Below are positions 63,337 to 64,000 of a DNA stretch of 64,000 nucleotides, one piece after another (position 1 is the first letter of the stretch; each line of letters starts with the position of its first letter). The stretch spans positions 36,401,096-36,465,095 of the forward strand of contig OX457037.1 of assembly GCA_949752735.1 (NCBI GenBank), given 5' to 3'. The DNA is from Lumbricus terrestris. Its lineage: Eukaryota; Annelida; Clitellata; Crassiclitellata; Lumbricidae. Position numbers and translations under genes: made by a program. The notes below the pieces were generated by a model. The model searched no databases and was not told where the DNA came from. It saw only the letters and a program-made list of their open reading frames with translations.

Positions 63337-64000
63337 TCAGTCGACAATACTTCTGTTACGTCTATTCCCTTGAACTCTAGGCTATATATTATAATATATA
63401 TTATATACATCGGCCTATGCGGAAAATGTATGACCTGACGAAATTGAGCTGTTGATGTACGTTGATGAGTCTGTCGATTGCGTTTATTATCTACTATTTA
63501 TTTACTGATAATTTTTTATACGTACGGTAATTGGTCATTCCCATTGTATTGAAGAGTTCAATAAGTACGAATGTATACGCTATTTCGTACTTATTTCAAC
63601 CTATTGAACATACAGATTTTTTATTGTACTTTTGCCCAAACAGAATCTACTGCATTGCAATTTTCTCGTGTAATCAATCTGTTGGAGCAGAGAGAACGTT
63701 GTATAGAATTATTGTCATGCTCTGCTGAACAAATGTGAGGTTTGCAATGACCGTGCATGCCACAGTGTTGATTTTGATTAACTGTCTCCAACTACTGAAG
63801 GACATAAGAATTTTGAACCGAGTAGGTCTATCGTCGGTTGGGTCACAGGCCTTCAACCCTTCATGATAATCACTCCCCGAGCAATAACCCCCGGGACAAT
63901 GACCCCCCACTAGCCAAAAAACTTCGGACTTAAACCATCCGTGCTGATGCAGTGCATACAGTAAGAATAGACGTAACAGAAGTATTGTCGACTGGTCACA
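63337..64000. repeat. Inverted repeat pair running off the window end
   Basis: TGATCAGTCGACAATACTTC with the following bases (63337-63372) is the reverse complement of 63967-64000, with a few mismatches over about 34 bp. These may be terminal repeats of a DNA element or an inverted duplication whose outer part is beyond the window. Confidence 0.6.

Overview
This is a window of animal nuclear genome, not bacterial or viral. It has long spliced genes with GT-AG introns, abundant simple repeats, non-LTR retrotransposon ends, tRNA-derived SINEs and many small cut-and-paste transposons. The host is inferred to be a marine deuterostome invertebrate, most likely an echinoderm. The reasons are the animal-type COP1 gene, the neuropeptide-like precursor, the SINE type and the very frequent word TAGGCCTA in intergenic DNA. 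No species name can be supported from the sequence alone.

Three protein-coding loci can be supported. (1) A complete COP1 (RFWD2) E3 ubiquitin ligase gene lies on the + strand from 23576 to 41253. It has 22 coding exons that I joined in frame into a 622-residue protein with a RING finger, a coiled coil and a seven-bladed WD40 domain. A candidate housekeeping-type promoter (NRF1 plus ETS words) lies about 1.4 kb upstream. (2) A single-exon secreted precursor lies on the - strand at 52046-52510. It has a signal peptide, a six-cysteine domain and three dibasic-flanked copies of (A/V)KYFL followed by Gly, which predicts AKYFLamide and VKYFLamide. (3) A small secreted cysteine-rich peptide of 83 residues lies on the - strand at 11159-11410. 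Its cysteine order and its CxxCG...DD...CC...C framework resemble the domain in (2). The two small genes may be paralogues and are the most interesting content here.

The rest is mobile and repetitive. From 1 to 22 kb and from 42 to 56 kb there is a dense set of short hAT-type elements. Many have perfect 8-bp target-site duplications visible by eye, and several are nested. Two non-autonomous piggyBac-like elements (50842-51720 and 59100-61072) are flanked by TTAA. Five copies of one tRNA-derived SINE share a 3' tail with an L2/CR1-like LINE whose 3' ends are scattered through the COP1 introns. Other LINE remnants lie at 15.1, 18.1, 18.8, 25.2, 45.8 and 48.6-49.5 kb. Notable tandem arrays are a CRE-bearing repeat of roughly 75-85 bp (20958-21755), a 67-bp repeat (12527-12775), a 19-bp repeat in a COP1 intron, a 20-bp repeat just beyond the neuropeptide-like gene, and a kilobase of ATGT microsatellite. 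A block of about 0.8 kb is duplicated in direct orientation at 7.6 and 15.6 kb.
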